Origin: Nannocystis sp. RBIL2
Lineage (GTDB): Bacteria; Myxococcota_A; Polyangia; Nannocystales; Nannocystaceae
Direction: 5' to 3'
Assembly (NCBI RefSeq): GCF_026626745.1
Contig: NZ_JAPNJW010000002.1
Coordinates: 3,930,151 to 3,994,150 of the forward strand
Length of the DNA stretch: 64,000 nt
A model generated the notes under the pieces. That model ran no database searches. It was not told the DNA's origin and saw nothing but the letters and a program-made list of their open reading frames with translations. A program made the position numbers and the translations under genes. Positions 51,452-59,173 of the stretch are shown here, in pieces. Each line of letters starts with the position of its first letter. The first letter of the stretch is position 1.

Positions 51452-51509
51452 GCCCTTCAACCCTCTCTACTCCGGACTCATCGAGGGTGTCCACGAGATC
51501 GGGGCAGCT

Positions 51510-51542
51510 TCACGCTGCCATGGGCGTTTTTACGTCCTCCAT
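51510..51542 (-). other. Orphan gene start cut off by IS3 (11 codons)
   Basis: An ATG (51542) with gggagg six bases upstream reads M-E-D-V-K-T-P-M-A-A then TGA, four bases from the IS3 right end. Removing the 1,261-bp element joins this frame exactly in phase to I-P-A-A-E-E-Q-P-W of the gene at 49406-50209. It is probably the original start of that gene, with the TGA arising by later mutation. Confidence 0.45.
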
Positions 51543-51572
51543 GCTGTACCTCCCTCATCCCTCTCGCTGACG

Positions 51573-52166
51573 CTATGCGTCCTTCACGATCTTCGTCGCC
51601 TTCAGTCCGCCGATCACGAACCGCTCGAACTGCTCGTTTCGCCACGAGCGCCGCTCCTCCCCCTCGACCCGTCGCGGGCCCGCGTTCATGGCCTGGAGGC
51701 CGCGCACGTACTCCTGGAACTCGATGACGCGGGCGCCGCGGGTCATGAGATCGATCTCCTCGAGACTCGTCCGGACCTTGCTGTACTGCTGCATCATCTC
51801 GTCGGTCAGCCTTCGCTGGCACTCCAGATGCTCGGCGAACATCATCGAGCCGAGTTTCAGGATGGCCGCCATGGGCGCGAGCGTCGAATCGGCGGGGCGG
51901 ACATCGGGGGCGCTGGCCGGCGACGGGCCAGCGCCGGACACGTTGTCGCCTCCGAGCTGCACGATCGTGCCATCGATCCAGAGCCGCTTGCCCGGGTAGA
52001 GCCGAAGGAACAGCTCTACCGACTCCTGCAACTTGTCCTTTGGAACATGCACTTCAAGACACGCGCGGTCCTGAGCGTCGAGCAACCTCACCACATGCAC
52101 GGCAGCAACCTCCGCCCGAACACTGGCACTCGCGAATCGGGTCCGCAAGTGCCTAATTTCGACCAC
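51573..52166 (-). CDS. Hypothetical protein of the accessory cluster
   Basis: About 197 residues. The N-terminal third is beta-rich (V-V-E-I-R-H-L, V-H-V-V-R-L-L-D, C-L-E-V-H-V-P-K-D-K-L). A hydrophilic linker and a helical C-terminal half follow (L-K-L-G-S-M-M-F-A-E-H-L-E-C-Q-R-R-L-T-D-E-M-M, with separators). The frame is open to 52286, but upstream sequence lacks coding character and would run through the direct-repeat operator. GTG 52166 or TTG 52169 are more plausible; no Shine-Dalgarno decides between them. It is divergent from the gene at 52391 and 30 bases upstream of the IS-split gene. No family recognised. Confidence 0.6.
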   Translation of the reverse strand: MVEIRHLRTRFASASVRAEVAAVHVVRLLDAQDRACLEVHVPKDKLQESVELFLRLYPGKRLWIDGTIVQLGGDNVSGAGPSPASAPDVRPADSTLAPMAAILKLGSMMFAEHLECQRRLTDEMMQQYSKVRTSLEEIDLMTRGARVIEFQEYVRGLQAMNAGPRRVEGEERRSWRNEQFERFVIGGLKATKIVKDA

Positions 52167-52279
52167 CAACGCCAGTTGGGTGTCGCTTGAGCATCTCCGA
52201 GCAGGACCGTGGAGACGCGGTTCATGGCAATTTTGTGTACGTATTCCTGTGTCGATCGATAGGCTGCCTTGCGCCGATT

Positions 52280-52357
52280 GCTGCACGCATTGCTACAGCA
52301 GAGCTGTACGCGTTGCCTGGCGCATCGCCCGCTGGACGCTGTACACGTTGCAGTACA
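52280..52357. promoter_or_regulatory. Three 14-bp direct repeats in divergent promoter region
   Basis: GCTG(T/C)AC(G/A)C(G/A)TTGC occurs at 52280-52293, 52303-52316 and 52338-52351, in the same orientation, spaced 23 and 35 bases start to start. The last copy is part of a palindrome TGTAC-N8-GTACA (52340-52357). The block ends 33 bases before the ATG of the 610-residue protein and lies between divergent genes, as expected for an operator. Iteron-like use is an alternative. Confidence 0.6.
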
Positions 52358-52390
52358 CAGTCACCTCGCTCGTGCTACCCTGAGCCGTCG

Positions 52391-54223
52391 ATGAGGGCGA
52401 TGGCGTTTGACGAGCAAGGGGGGATGCGGGACGTGCTCGACATGTTCAAGCACTGGCACGAGTTCTGTCGTGCCACGGCCAAGGGCTTGGCGAGCACCCC
52501 GGACGACGAGCTCTTCGTGGTCCGGCAGCTCGGGCTTCCGAGCAGCCGGGTGCTCGCCGTCGTCGATCCCGACACCCGGCACATCTCGGTGCTCGGGGTC
52601 GGGGTCTATCCGCAGCTCCGCGAGCTGCATCGGCTCGCGCTCCACGCGTTCCGGAGCGGCATCGGCGACGTACTGTTTCCGCCCCTCACGGTCCAGCTCG
52701 GAGGAGTCGAGACGCGCTTCCGCTATGCGGGGCACGCCAGCATCTTCGCGTTCGCCGATACCGGAGCATCCCCGCGTTCAAAGGAGCGAGCCGTCGTGCT
52801 CGCGGTACTCCCGGGCGGCTTCACGCTGGCGGCCATCCAGCACAAGCGTGCGCTTGTGATCGCGCAGGGACGACTGAACGAAATCGCAGGTCTCGACCTC
52901 GATCGAATGAGCATCTGGGACAAACTCCCTGTGGCCGACTACGAGGTCGCGCGCTTGCCGTCGAGCGATTGGATGTACGTGCCCGCCACCTTCAGCCAGC
53001 GGGGACAGGCCGGCCGCCTCCAACAAAAATCGCGCGGCATCCCGGCGACCGAGGATCCGGCCCGACTCGAGGCCACGCTGGGGGCCGCGCTTCAGGCATC
53101 GATCATCGAGGAGATACCGATCGGGACCCGCGGTCGTCGAGAGCTCAGCGACTTCCTGGTGGACGTGGCGCGCCTCGCGGTGCAAGGCGAACCCGACATC
53201 ACCGGCTCAGCCAGGGAGATCGCCGTGCGGCTGGGCAAAGCCCTGGGCCGCCCACCGCGCTCGACTCGGTCCACCAACACGAGCCTCGCCCTACTCGTGG
53301 AGCACAGCGAAAAACGCAAAGGCGAAGCCTTGGTGTCACGCCTGACGCCGCATCGATGGGCCATCCATCTCCGAGAGCTCGTGGACGAGGATGGCACGGT
53401 GCGTGGTTCGCTCTTCTCCCGGTGGTCGGCGTTGCACGCGGTCCTCGTCGGGGAGCACGAACCCGCGTCGGAGAGCGAAGTGACGCGCTCGCGGATCCGC
53501 GGCGGTCTGGGTGGCGCCGTGGTCAAGAAGCGGAACGAGATTCCTTACATGTTCGATTGCGGCATGGTGGACGAATACAACCTCCGACGGCAACGCGAGA
53601 GCGAGATGATGCAGCTTCGCGTCCGCCATGCAGAGGAGCTCCGCGTGCTTGCCGAGGAGCTCGCCCAAGCTCGCCAGCAGCGCGACCAGGCCATCGCGGA
53701 GAACGCCCAGCGGGCTGCACAAGTAGCAGAGACCGACGGCCGGCTCGACCGCCTCCAGCATCGCTTCGCGGCCGAGTTCCAACGAGTGACCAAGCTCGCA
53801 GCCCAGGCGGGCATCCTCGAGCGCAACAAGGCGGTGGTGCGGGCGCTGCAGGAGGCCGTCGACCGGCGGGACTGGCCGGCCGTCGAGGCGCTGCTCGCTC
53901 CAGGCTTCGTCCAGCACGATCCTACCGACAACCGGGCGCCGGTCGACCGCGCCGGCTTCATGAATCGCTTGCTGCTCGACGCGGAACAGAACCCGGCCAC
54001 CCAGGAGCACGTCGACTTCCTTGTCGCCGAGGAGGACCTCGTGGCTGTCCACCTGCACCACGCCCGCTCGTCGACAAGCATGCGGCTCTTCAGGATGACA
54101 GGCGGCCAGATCACTGAGGCATGGGGCGGGGACCTCGCGTGTTCGGGCCGCGCGGCGAACCTTCGGTCGGTCGCGGACACAGCCGCGAATGAGGCCGCCG
54201 TGCAAGCTAGCAGCCCGAGGTAG
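52391..54223 (+). CDS. Multidomain hypothetical protein with SnoaL-like C-terminus, tail replaced by IS1182
   Basis: A 610-residue protein. The N-terminal about 400 residues form a novel alpha/beta region I do not recognise (F-V-V-R-Q-L-G-L-P, then V-L-A-V-L-P-G-G-F-T-L). A charged coiled coil covers about 425-475 (E-E-L-R-V-L-A-E-E-L-A-Q-A-R-Q-Q-R). A SnoaL/NTF2-like domain covers about 480-590 (A-V-D-R-R-D-W-P-A-V-E-A-L-L-A-P-G-F-V-Q-H). The last four codons and stop lie inside the IS1182 element. Without it the frame continues to TGA 55800-55802, adding 21 native residues. The loss is beyond the last domain, so function may persist. Start chosen after the operator repeats. Confidence 0.7.
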   Translation: MRAMAFDEQGGMRDVLDMFKHWHEFCRATAKGLASTPDDELFVVRQLGLPSSRVLAVVDPDTRHISVLGVGVYPQLRELHRLALHAFRSGIGDVLFPPLTVQLGGVETRFRYAGHASIFAFADTGASPRSKERAVVLAVLPGGFTLAAIQHKRALVIAQGRLNEIAGLDLDRMSIWDKLPVADYEVARLPSSDWMYVPATFSQRGQAGRLQQKSRGIPATEDPARLEATLGAALQASIIEEIPIGTRGRRELSDFLVDVARLAVQGEPDITGSAREIAVRLGKALGRPPRSTRSTNTSLALLVEHSEKRKGEALVSRLTPHRWAIHLRELVDEDGTVRGSLFSRWSALHAVLVGEHEPASESEVTRSRIRGGLGGAVVKKRNEIPYMFDCGMVDEYNLRRQRESEMMQLRVRHAEELRVLAEELAQARQQRDQAIAENAQRAAQVAETDGRLDRLQHRFAAEFQRVTKLAAQAGILERNKAVVRALQEAVDRRDWPAVEALLAPGFVQHDPTDNRAPVDRAGFMNRLLLDAEQNPATQEHVDFLVAEEDLVAVHLHHARSSTSMRLFRMTGGQITEAWGGDLACSGRAANLRSVADTAANEAAVQASSPR

Positions 54224-55734
54224 AAGTCGTTGGAACGAAATCGCTCAGGCGAGCCTCGGGTAAGCGAAGCGCTCGGGAGGTCGAGCCTTCGTCGGAATTT
54301 GCTGCGAGCCGCGTCCGAAGAGTGCTCGGAGCCACCGCAGGAGCGTGAGGACAGCCACGATTACGGCAGAAAGTGCGGCCCGAAGGCCCTGGAGGGCCTT
54401 TGGTTTCCCGATTCCGTGGACCATTCGCATGATCAGACTCAAGTTGAATCCGGCGGCGTGGATGACCAGCCGCTTGAGGATATTGTCGTGACCCCGCACG
54501 TGGACTCTGCGCATGCCGCCGGAGTCGAGCATGTGTGCGAAGGGCCGTTCGACCAGCTCGCTGCGCTTCTTCTGCAGCTCCTTGCCCTTGCTCCGTTTCA
54601 TGCGGCGGCGGTTCCGGCGGACCGCGTCGCGCTCGGCCTGCTTGCCCTCCCACCGCCGACGACCTCGCGCGGGCTCCGGAATATAGCTGCGCACGTCGAC
54701 CCCCTCGAGAGAGGTCATCACGTCGTTGCTGTGGTAGCCCTTGTCGGCGACGACCTCCTCGACGCGCTCGGCGATCTGCTCCCTGGCCTTCTCCGAGCCC
54801 TCCTGGCGCACCTCTGCGAGATTGGCGTCGGCGACCTCCAGCGTCTTTTCGAGGGTTTTCGTGTCGCCCGCAGCGCCGCCGTGCACCGTCACGCCGACGA
54901 TCGCCCCGGTCTCGAGGTCGACTGCCTGCTCGTGCTTGTGCGCGAGGTGAGTGCTGCCGTTCTTCATCTTCATGATCTGCGCCTCGGGATCGTGCGGGTG
55001 CACCCACTCGTCGTTCGAGCCCTTCTTCGGCCGCTTGCGGTCGAGCCGCGCCAGGTCCTCGCGCGTCGGTTCCTCGATCCCCTCGGCCTCCGCCAGATCG
55101 GTCAAGTACTCCTTGTACGCGCGCCCGTCGTCGCGCCGAACAATCGAGCGCAGCGCCGCGTTCGCCTCGAGCGTCGTCGCGTCGATCCCCAGCGTCTTGC
55201 CGCGCAGCAGGCCGTGCTCCGCCACCAGCTCGAGCACCCGCGTAAAGACTCGCTCGTGCACGTCGGTGCTCAGCCGGCGTCGCGTCCGCGAGATCGTCGA
55301 GTGATCCGGCGGCTGCTTCTCCAGCCCGAGCCCCAAAAACCGCCGCAGGCTCAGCGAGTCAGCGATCCGCCAGGCGATGCCCCGCTCGCTGCCGATCCCC
55401 TCGAAGTAACCGATCAGCAGGCACCGGAAGTACACCCCCGGCGCGAGGCCCGGTCGTCCCATCACCTCGGCGTAGAACTGCTGGCACTGCTTCTCCGCGA
55501 AGCGGTCGAAGCCGTGCTTCCGCAGCAGCTTGTCGAGCGCTTCATAGAACGGGTGCCCGAGCCCCTGCAGCTTGTCATACGTGATGAACAGCGTCGGCTG
55601 CTCCCCGTTGTCGTGCCCCATCGCCATGGCAAAGCCACTTTATCAGCTTCCCGAGCGGCGCGCGATAGCGCGCACCTCTCTGCTGTTCGCGAGATTCCTC
55701 GCAGCGTGGTTACCGCGACTTTCACCACGGGCTG
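54211..55734 (-). mobile_element. IS1182-family insertion sequence flanked by CTAG
   Basis: A 1,524-bp element. Ends share CAGCCCG(A/T)GGT and then GAAGTCG-type sequence (left 54211-54229; right, reversed, 55716-55734). The 4-base palindrome CTAG occurs on both sides (54207-54210 and 55735-55738), consistent with target duplication at a palindromic tetranucleotide. One intact transposase gene lies on the minus strand. Confidence 0.85.
54245..55627 (-). CDS. IS1182-family transposase
   Basis: A 460-residue transposase with an N-terminal DUF772-type region (V-Y-F-R-C-L-L-I-G-Y-F-E-G-I-G-S-E-R-G) and a DDE core: first Asp in L-G-I-D-A-T-T-L-E-A-N-A, second in V-V-A-D-K-G-Y-H-S-N-D, Glu near L-V-E-R-P-F-A-H-M. 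A basic C-terminal tail completes it. The frame is uninterrupted and catalytic residues are present, so the element is probably active or recently so. IS5-family relatives share this fold, but the length and CTAG target favour IS1182. Confidence 0.9.
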   Translation of the reverse strand: MAMGHDNGEQPTLFITYDKLQGLGHPFYEALDKLLRKHGFDRFAEKQCQQFYAEVMGRPGLAPGVYFRCLLIGYFEGIGSERGIAWRIADSLSLRRFLGLGLEKQPPDHSTISRTRRRLSTDVHERVFTRVLELVAEHGLLRGKTLGIDATTLEANAALRSIVRRDDGRAYKEYLTDLAEAEGIEEPTREDLARLDRKRPKKGSNDEWVHPHDPEAQIMKMKNGSTHLAHKHEQAVDLETGAIVGVTVHGGAAGDTKTLEKTLEVADANLAEVRQEGSEKAREQIAERVEEVVADKGYHSNDVMTSLEGVDVRSYIPEPARGRRRWEGKQAERDAVRRNRRRMKRSKGKELQKKRSELVERPFAHMLDSGGMRRVHVRGHDNILKRLVIHAAGFNLSLIMRMVHGIGKPKALQGLRAALSAVIVAVLTLLRWLRALFGRGSQQIPTKARPPERFAYPRLA

Positions 55735-55886
55735 CTAGGGAGCAGGCCGCCCACCGCGGCGAGGCATCCGCCGAGGCGAGCCGTCCCCTTCGTGACCGTT
55801 GAGCCTGTCGTCTCGTCGCGCCCAGGCCGTCCGGCTCGACTCCTGCGGAGCTCACCGAGCGGGCGAGCCAGAGGTCTGCCGCCGAC

Positions 55887-55990
55887 ACTTGTGAGCGATA
55901 ACGCGCCGTGCGATTATGCGCTTCCCAAGCCACGCCGATCCTTGTGAGCGTCTCCGCGCTGTGCGAGGATGCGCGCTCTCGCCACGCCGG
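55887..55990. repeat. Imperfect direct duplication (about 50 bp) before PP2C gene
   Basis: Two adjacent copies of a unit beginning cttgtgagcg and ending ccacgccg: 55887-55937 and 55940-55990. They share cgcgc-gtgcga--atgcgc in register, with a 53-base period. The second copy ends 9 bases before the PP2C ATG and contains its ribosome-binding region. Confidence 0.6.
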
Positions 55991-55998
55991 AGCCCCCC

Positions 55999-56928
55999 AT
56001 GAGCCATCGCCGCCGAAAACTCGCTCTCTTCCCCACCGGCGAGGGGCTGCCCCAGGGTGATGACCCGGCTCTTCCAGGCCCGGTGTCCGGCGCTGCGCAC
56101 TCGGCGCTCAGGTGGCCGCAGGCTTCGGCGTTGGTCGGCTCGACCTGGTCTACCGCGCATACAGCGCACTCCGGCATGACCGACCCGGGAAGGCTGCGCG
56201 CCCTCAACGAGGATGCCTTCCTGGCGGATGGTCGCCTCGGCCTGTTCATCGTGGCTGATGGCGTGGGTGGAAGGCCCTTTGGGGGCCTTGCTGCTGGCGA
56301 GGCCGTGTCCGTGCTCTGGGAGCGGATCTGGCGTGAGACCCAAGCGATCGGCGCCTTGATGCCCGGCCGAGGTGCGGACTGGGTGGGTAGCGAGGCTGTC
56401 GTGCAGATCGGAGGCGTCGTTCGCACGGCGATGCAGGACGCTTCTCAAAAGCTCCGCGCGATGGCGAAGATAGATAGCCGATATGGAGGGATGTGTACGA
56501 CGGCCTCGGTCGTCCTCGTCGCCGGCGAGGTCGCGGTGGTGGGACAGGTCGGAGACTCGAGGGTGTATCACGCGCGCGGCGCTACGGTCCGGCAGGTCAC
56601 TGAGGACCACACGCTGCTCAACCTGCAGGTCAAGCAAGGGCTCGTGATTCCGGAGCAGGCACGCGGCCGTAGATCGCCTATCACCCGAGCGCTCGGCTTG
56701 GCTGATGAATTGGAGGTCGACATTTACGCCGTGCCCGTCGCGCGAGGAGATCGGCTGCTGCTGTGCTCCGATGGCCTGCACGAATACTTCGAGCGCGGAA
56801 AGGTCCTGCGGCACCTGTTCCAGCTCGACATCCGAGCCGCCGCTCCCGCCGCCGTCCGACACGCCCGGCGGCGCGGGGGGCGGGACAACATCACCGCGCT
56901 CTTCGTGGAGATCCTCGGACCGGGTTAG
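55999..56928 (+). CDS. PP2C-family Ser/Thr protein phosphatase
   Basis: A 309-residue PPM/PP2C phosphatase that removes phosphate from Ser/Thr. Metal-site motifs: N-E-D-A-F, V-A-D-G-V-G-G, V-G-Q-V-G-D-S-R-V-Y, L-L-L-C-S-D-G-L-H-E-Y and G-R-D-N-I-T-A-L. All Asp ligands are present. A roughly 55-residue N-terminal extension precedes the domain. ATG 55999 is chosen because ggag precedes it by six bases; ATG 55969 is in frame but lies in the upstream repeat. It is upstream of a Ser/Thr kinase (57331) and may oppose it. Confidence 0.9.
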   Translation: MSHRRRKLALFPTGEGLPQGDDPALPGPVSGAAHSALRWPQASALVGSTWSTAHTAHSGMTDPGRLRALNEDAFLADGRLGLFIVADGVGGRPFGGLAAGEAVSVLWERIWRETQAIGALMPGRGADWVGSEAVVQIGGVVRTAMQDASQKLRAMAKIDSRYGGMCTTASVVLVAGEVAVVGQVGDSRVYHARGATVRQVTEDHTLLNLQVKQGLVIPEQARGRRSPITRALGLADELEVDIYAVPVARGDRLLLCSDGLHEYFERGKVLRHLFQLDIRAAAPAAVRHARRRGGRDNITALFVEILGPG

Positions 56929-57330
56929 GCGCCGCGACGCCCGCCCTGTAGCGCGCTTGATGCGTATGTTGAACTCGCTATAGAGGTAGGGCATGCAAGC
57001 TTGCAGAGGCCCGTGGCGCTTCACGCGGCTGAAGCCGTCGCGAAGCTGGGAGGTTGAACGGCCGTGATAGGCACCGACACCCCACAGGCCACGGGCTCGT
57101 GGGACGCGGCGTGGTTGTCGTTGGGCTTACTCGATCGGATCGCGGATGCGCGCAGTCGCGCAATCGAGAAACGCGTCCAATGGGGCCCAGGGATCCCGTT
57201 CTCGACGGGTGTTGAAATGATGGGGGGTCCAGCTTACAAAAATATCAACCTCAGCCGCGGCTAGCTCGCCTGGGCAGCGCTTCAGCCGGATGGCACGGTT
57301 TGGTATGGTCTCGTCGGCTACGAGGCGCCG
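56929..57330. other. Intergenic region between PP2C and kinase genes
   Basis: 402 bases. A 66-codon frame (57064-57264, M-I-G-T-D-T-P-Q-A-T-G) is open, but I see no ribosome-binding site or family, so it is only a possibility. A 12-bp palindrome TGCAAGCTTGCA lies at 56995-57006. GC is lower than around it. This could be the right edge of the accessory region, but no copy of sequence from the integrase side was found. Confidence 0.4.
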
Positions 57331-59166
57331 ATGGACACGGACCTACAGGGACAGCACGACGAGGACGAACTCGTCGCGGACGGGCACGACGTCGACGAAG
57401 AGGTCGACGACAGCGACTCGTCGTGGGAACTCGACGACGATCCGGACGAGCCGGGGCTCGTGCGCGAGGAGTCGCCGCCGCCGTGCATGCTGCCGGGGAA
57501 ATTCGAGGTGCGCGACCTAATCGGCGAAGGCGGCATGGGCCGCGTCCATCGCGGCTACAGCCTCACGCTCGGCCTCGACGTGGCGATCAAGCTCATCGAT
57601 CCCGCTTTAAAGCTGCGGGAGGACAGCCGTGAGCGGCTCCGCCGCGAAGCCGTCGCCCTCGCCGCGATCAACCATCCCAACGTGGTCCGCGTCTACGCTT
57701 GCGACGAGACGCCCGAGAAGCAGCTCTTCATCGTCATGGAGCTGCTCGACGGCGAATCGCTGCGGAAGATCCGGGATCGTCGCCTACGCCTCTCCGCCAC
57801 GGAGGTCCTCGAGGTTGGCCTGCAGGTATGCGCCGGCGTCGGGGCCGCGCACGGCCTCGGCATCGTGCATCGGGACCTCACCCCCTCGAACATCATGCTG
57901 CTGCGGGGACCGGATATCCGAGTAAAAACAATCGATCTGGGGGTCTGCCGGCTCCTGGACACATTCTATTCACGCCATCCCCAGCGTTATGAGGATCCAC
58001 CGGGCTCCCGTTTGGCGACACCGCTCGGAGTGCAGTACGGCAACCCCGAGTACCTCGCGCCCGAACTCCTGCTGCGCGACCCGCCGTCGCGGCCGAGCTT
58101 CCAGACCGATGTCTACGCGCTCGGGGTGATCCTCTACGAGTTGCTCGCCGGGCGTCACCCGTTCAAGCCCGGCGACCGCTCGGAGCCGCGACCGATCCGC
58201 TCGCTGATGCCGGGGTTCACGGACGACGAGCTCGAGCGGGTCCTCCGCAACGCGCTGCGCCCTGACCCGAAGGACAGGATCCAGAGCATGGCCGAGTTCG
58301 CCGAAGAGCTCTCCATCGCGCGCGGGTTCCTGGCGCAGCCCGCTGAGCCAGCGATATCCGCAGGCTCGATCGCTTCGGCGCTCGACCTGCTCCCGCAGGG
58401 AACGCCAGCGCTGCCGGTGGACTCGTCCATTTCTGACGCGGACGATGTGGTCAGCGAGCGGCCCGCGAAGGGAGCAGCAGTCGTAGCGGCGCTCATGGCG
58501 CCCGTCCCGCTGGACAAGCTCGCACCGCCGACGGCGACCTCGGGCACCGCTGCGGCAGCCACGACGGGAGCGCTCTCGAAATCCCTCGTCGGCACGGCGA
58601 TGACGATGTGCGTCGCCCTCGGGGTCGTCGGGACGAAGACCGCCGACGCGTTCCTCGCCGGCGTCAACGAGCCCACGGTGGAGGCCGCGGCGAAGGACGA
58701 AGTCGACGCGGACACGCAGGCGCGTTTCGAGCGCCTCGAGCGGAAGCTCGAGGTGCTCGAGCAACAGATCGCCGCCGGTTCCCCGTCACGCTCCGGCGCC
58801 GCCGTCCCCAACCTCGCCTCCTCGCCTGGACCCGCGCCGGAGGTCGCGGCCGTGTCGACGGCGACTCCCAGCGCTGTCGAGAAGTCAGCGACACGCGCTC
58901 CCTCGCCACGCCAACGCGCGATCGTTCGCGACCTGGGCACCGTGGCGGCCGACGTTGGCGTGTGCTTCCGGCGGCACGGCGGCAACCTCGAGAGCCAGCT
59001 CCCGGTTCGCGTCGTCATCAGCGCCATGGGGCTCGCGGAGCGCGTGACCCTGCCCAAGGAGAGCACGGGCGCGCTGATCGACTGCGTGACCCGTGTGCTC
59101 CGCTCGCGCCAGTACCCAACCGGGCCCGCGGCCGAGTCCGTGCGCCATGTCTTCAAGTTCAGGTAG
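57331..59166 (+). CDS. Ser/Thr protein kinase with acidic N-terminus and Cys-paired tail
   Basis: A 611-residue Hanks-type kinase. A very acidic N-terminus (about 1-50) precedes the domain (about 58-330): G-E-G-G-M-G-R, Lys in V-A-I-K-L-I, H-R-D-L-T-P-S-N (Thr where Lys is usual), and D-L-G for D-F-G. A-P-E-L and D-V-Y-A-L-G follow. The tail has an Ala/Thr-rich stretch with a weak hydrophobic segment (M-T-M-C-V-A-L-G-V-V-G), a coiled coil (F-E-R-L-E-R-K-L-E-V-L-E), and a final domain with paired Cys (V-G-V-C-F and L-I-D-C-V) like the AgmX-like end of the kinase at 11329. It heads a kinase-TPR-lipoprotein cassette with gaps of 7 and 13 bases. Confidence 0.9.
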   Translation: MDTDLQGQHDEDELVADGHDVDEEVDDSDSSWELDDDPDEPGLVREESPPPCMLPGKFEVRDLIGEGGMGRVHRGYSLTLGLDVAIKLIDPALKLREDSRERLRREAVALAAINHPNVVRVYACDETPEKQLFIVMELLDGESLRKIRDRRLRLSATEVLEVGLQVCAGVGAAHGLGIVHRDLTPSNIMLLRGPDIRVKTIDLGVCRLLDTFYSRHPQRYEDPPGSRLATPLGVQYGNPEYLAPELLLRDPPSRPSFQTDVYALGVILYELLAGRHPFKPGDRSEPRPIRSLMPGFTDDELERVLRNALRPDPKDRIQSMAEFAEELSIARGFLAQPAEPAISAGSIASALDLLPQGTPALPVDSSISDADDVVSERPAKGAAVVAALMAPVPLDKLAPPTATSGTAAAATTGALSKSLVGTAMTMCVALGVVGTKTADAFLAGVNEPTVEAAAKDEVDADTQARFERLERKLEVLEQQIAAGSPSRSGAAVPNLASSPGPAPEVAAVSTATPSAVEKSATRAPSPRQRAIVRDLGTVAADVGVCFRRHGGNLESQLPVRVVISAMGLAERVTLPKESTGALIDCVTRVLRSRQYPTGPAAESVRHVFKFR

Positions 59167-59173
59167 GGACCCC

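Larger units (their letters stand above)
50246..51506 (-). mobile_element. IS3-family insertion sequence
   Basis: A 1,261-bp element. The terminal inverted repeats share TGCCCCGA, four variable bases, then GTGGACAC (left 50246-50268; right, reversed, 51484-51506), with TG and CA ends as usual for IS3. It carries orfA and orfB on the minus strand. No 3-4 bp target duplication is visible (gat before, gct after), so the flanks may have changed since insertion or arose by recombination between copies. Confidence 0.85.

Noticed and set aside
52280..52357. Possible replication iterons
   Set aside because: Only three copies, not AT-rich, and placed exactly in a divergent promoter. No replication initiator gene is nearby.
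57064..57264. 66-codon frame between the PP2C and kinase genes
   Set aside because: No ribosome-binding site, signal, family or conserved pattern seen. Left as a possibility only.
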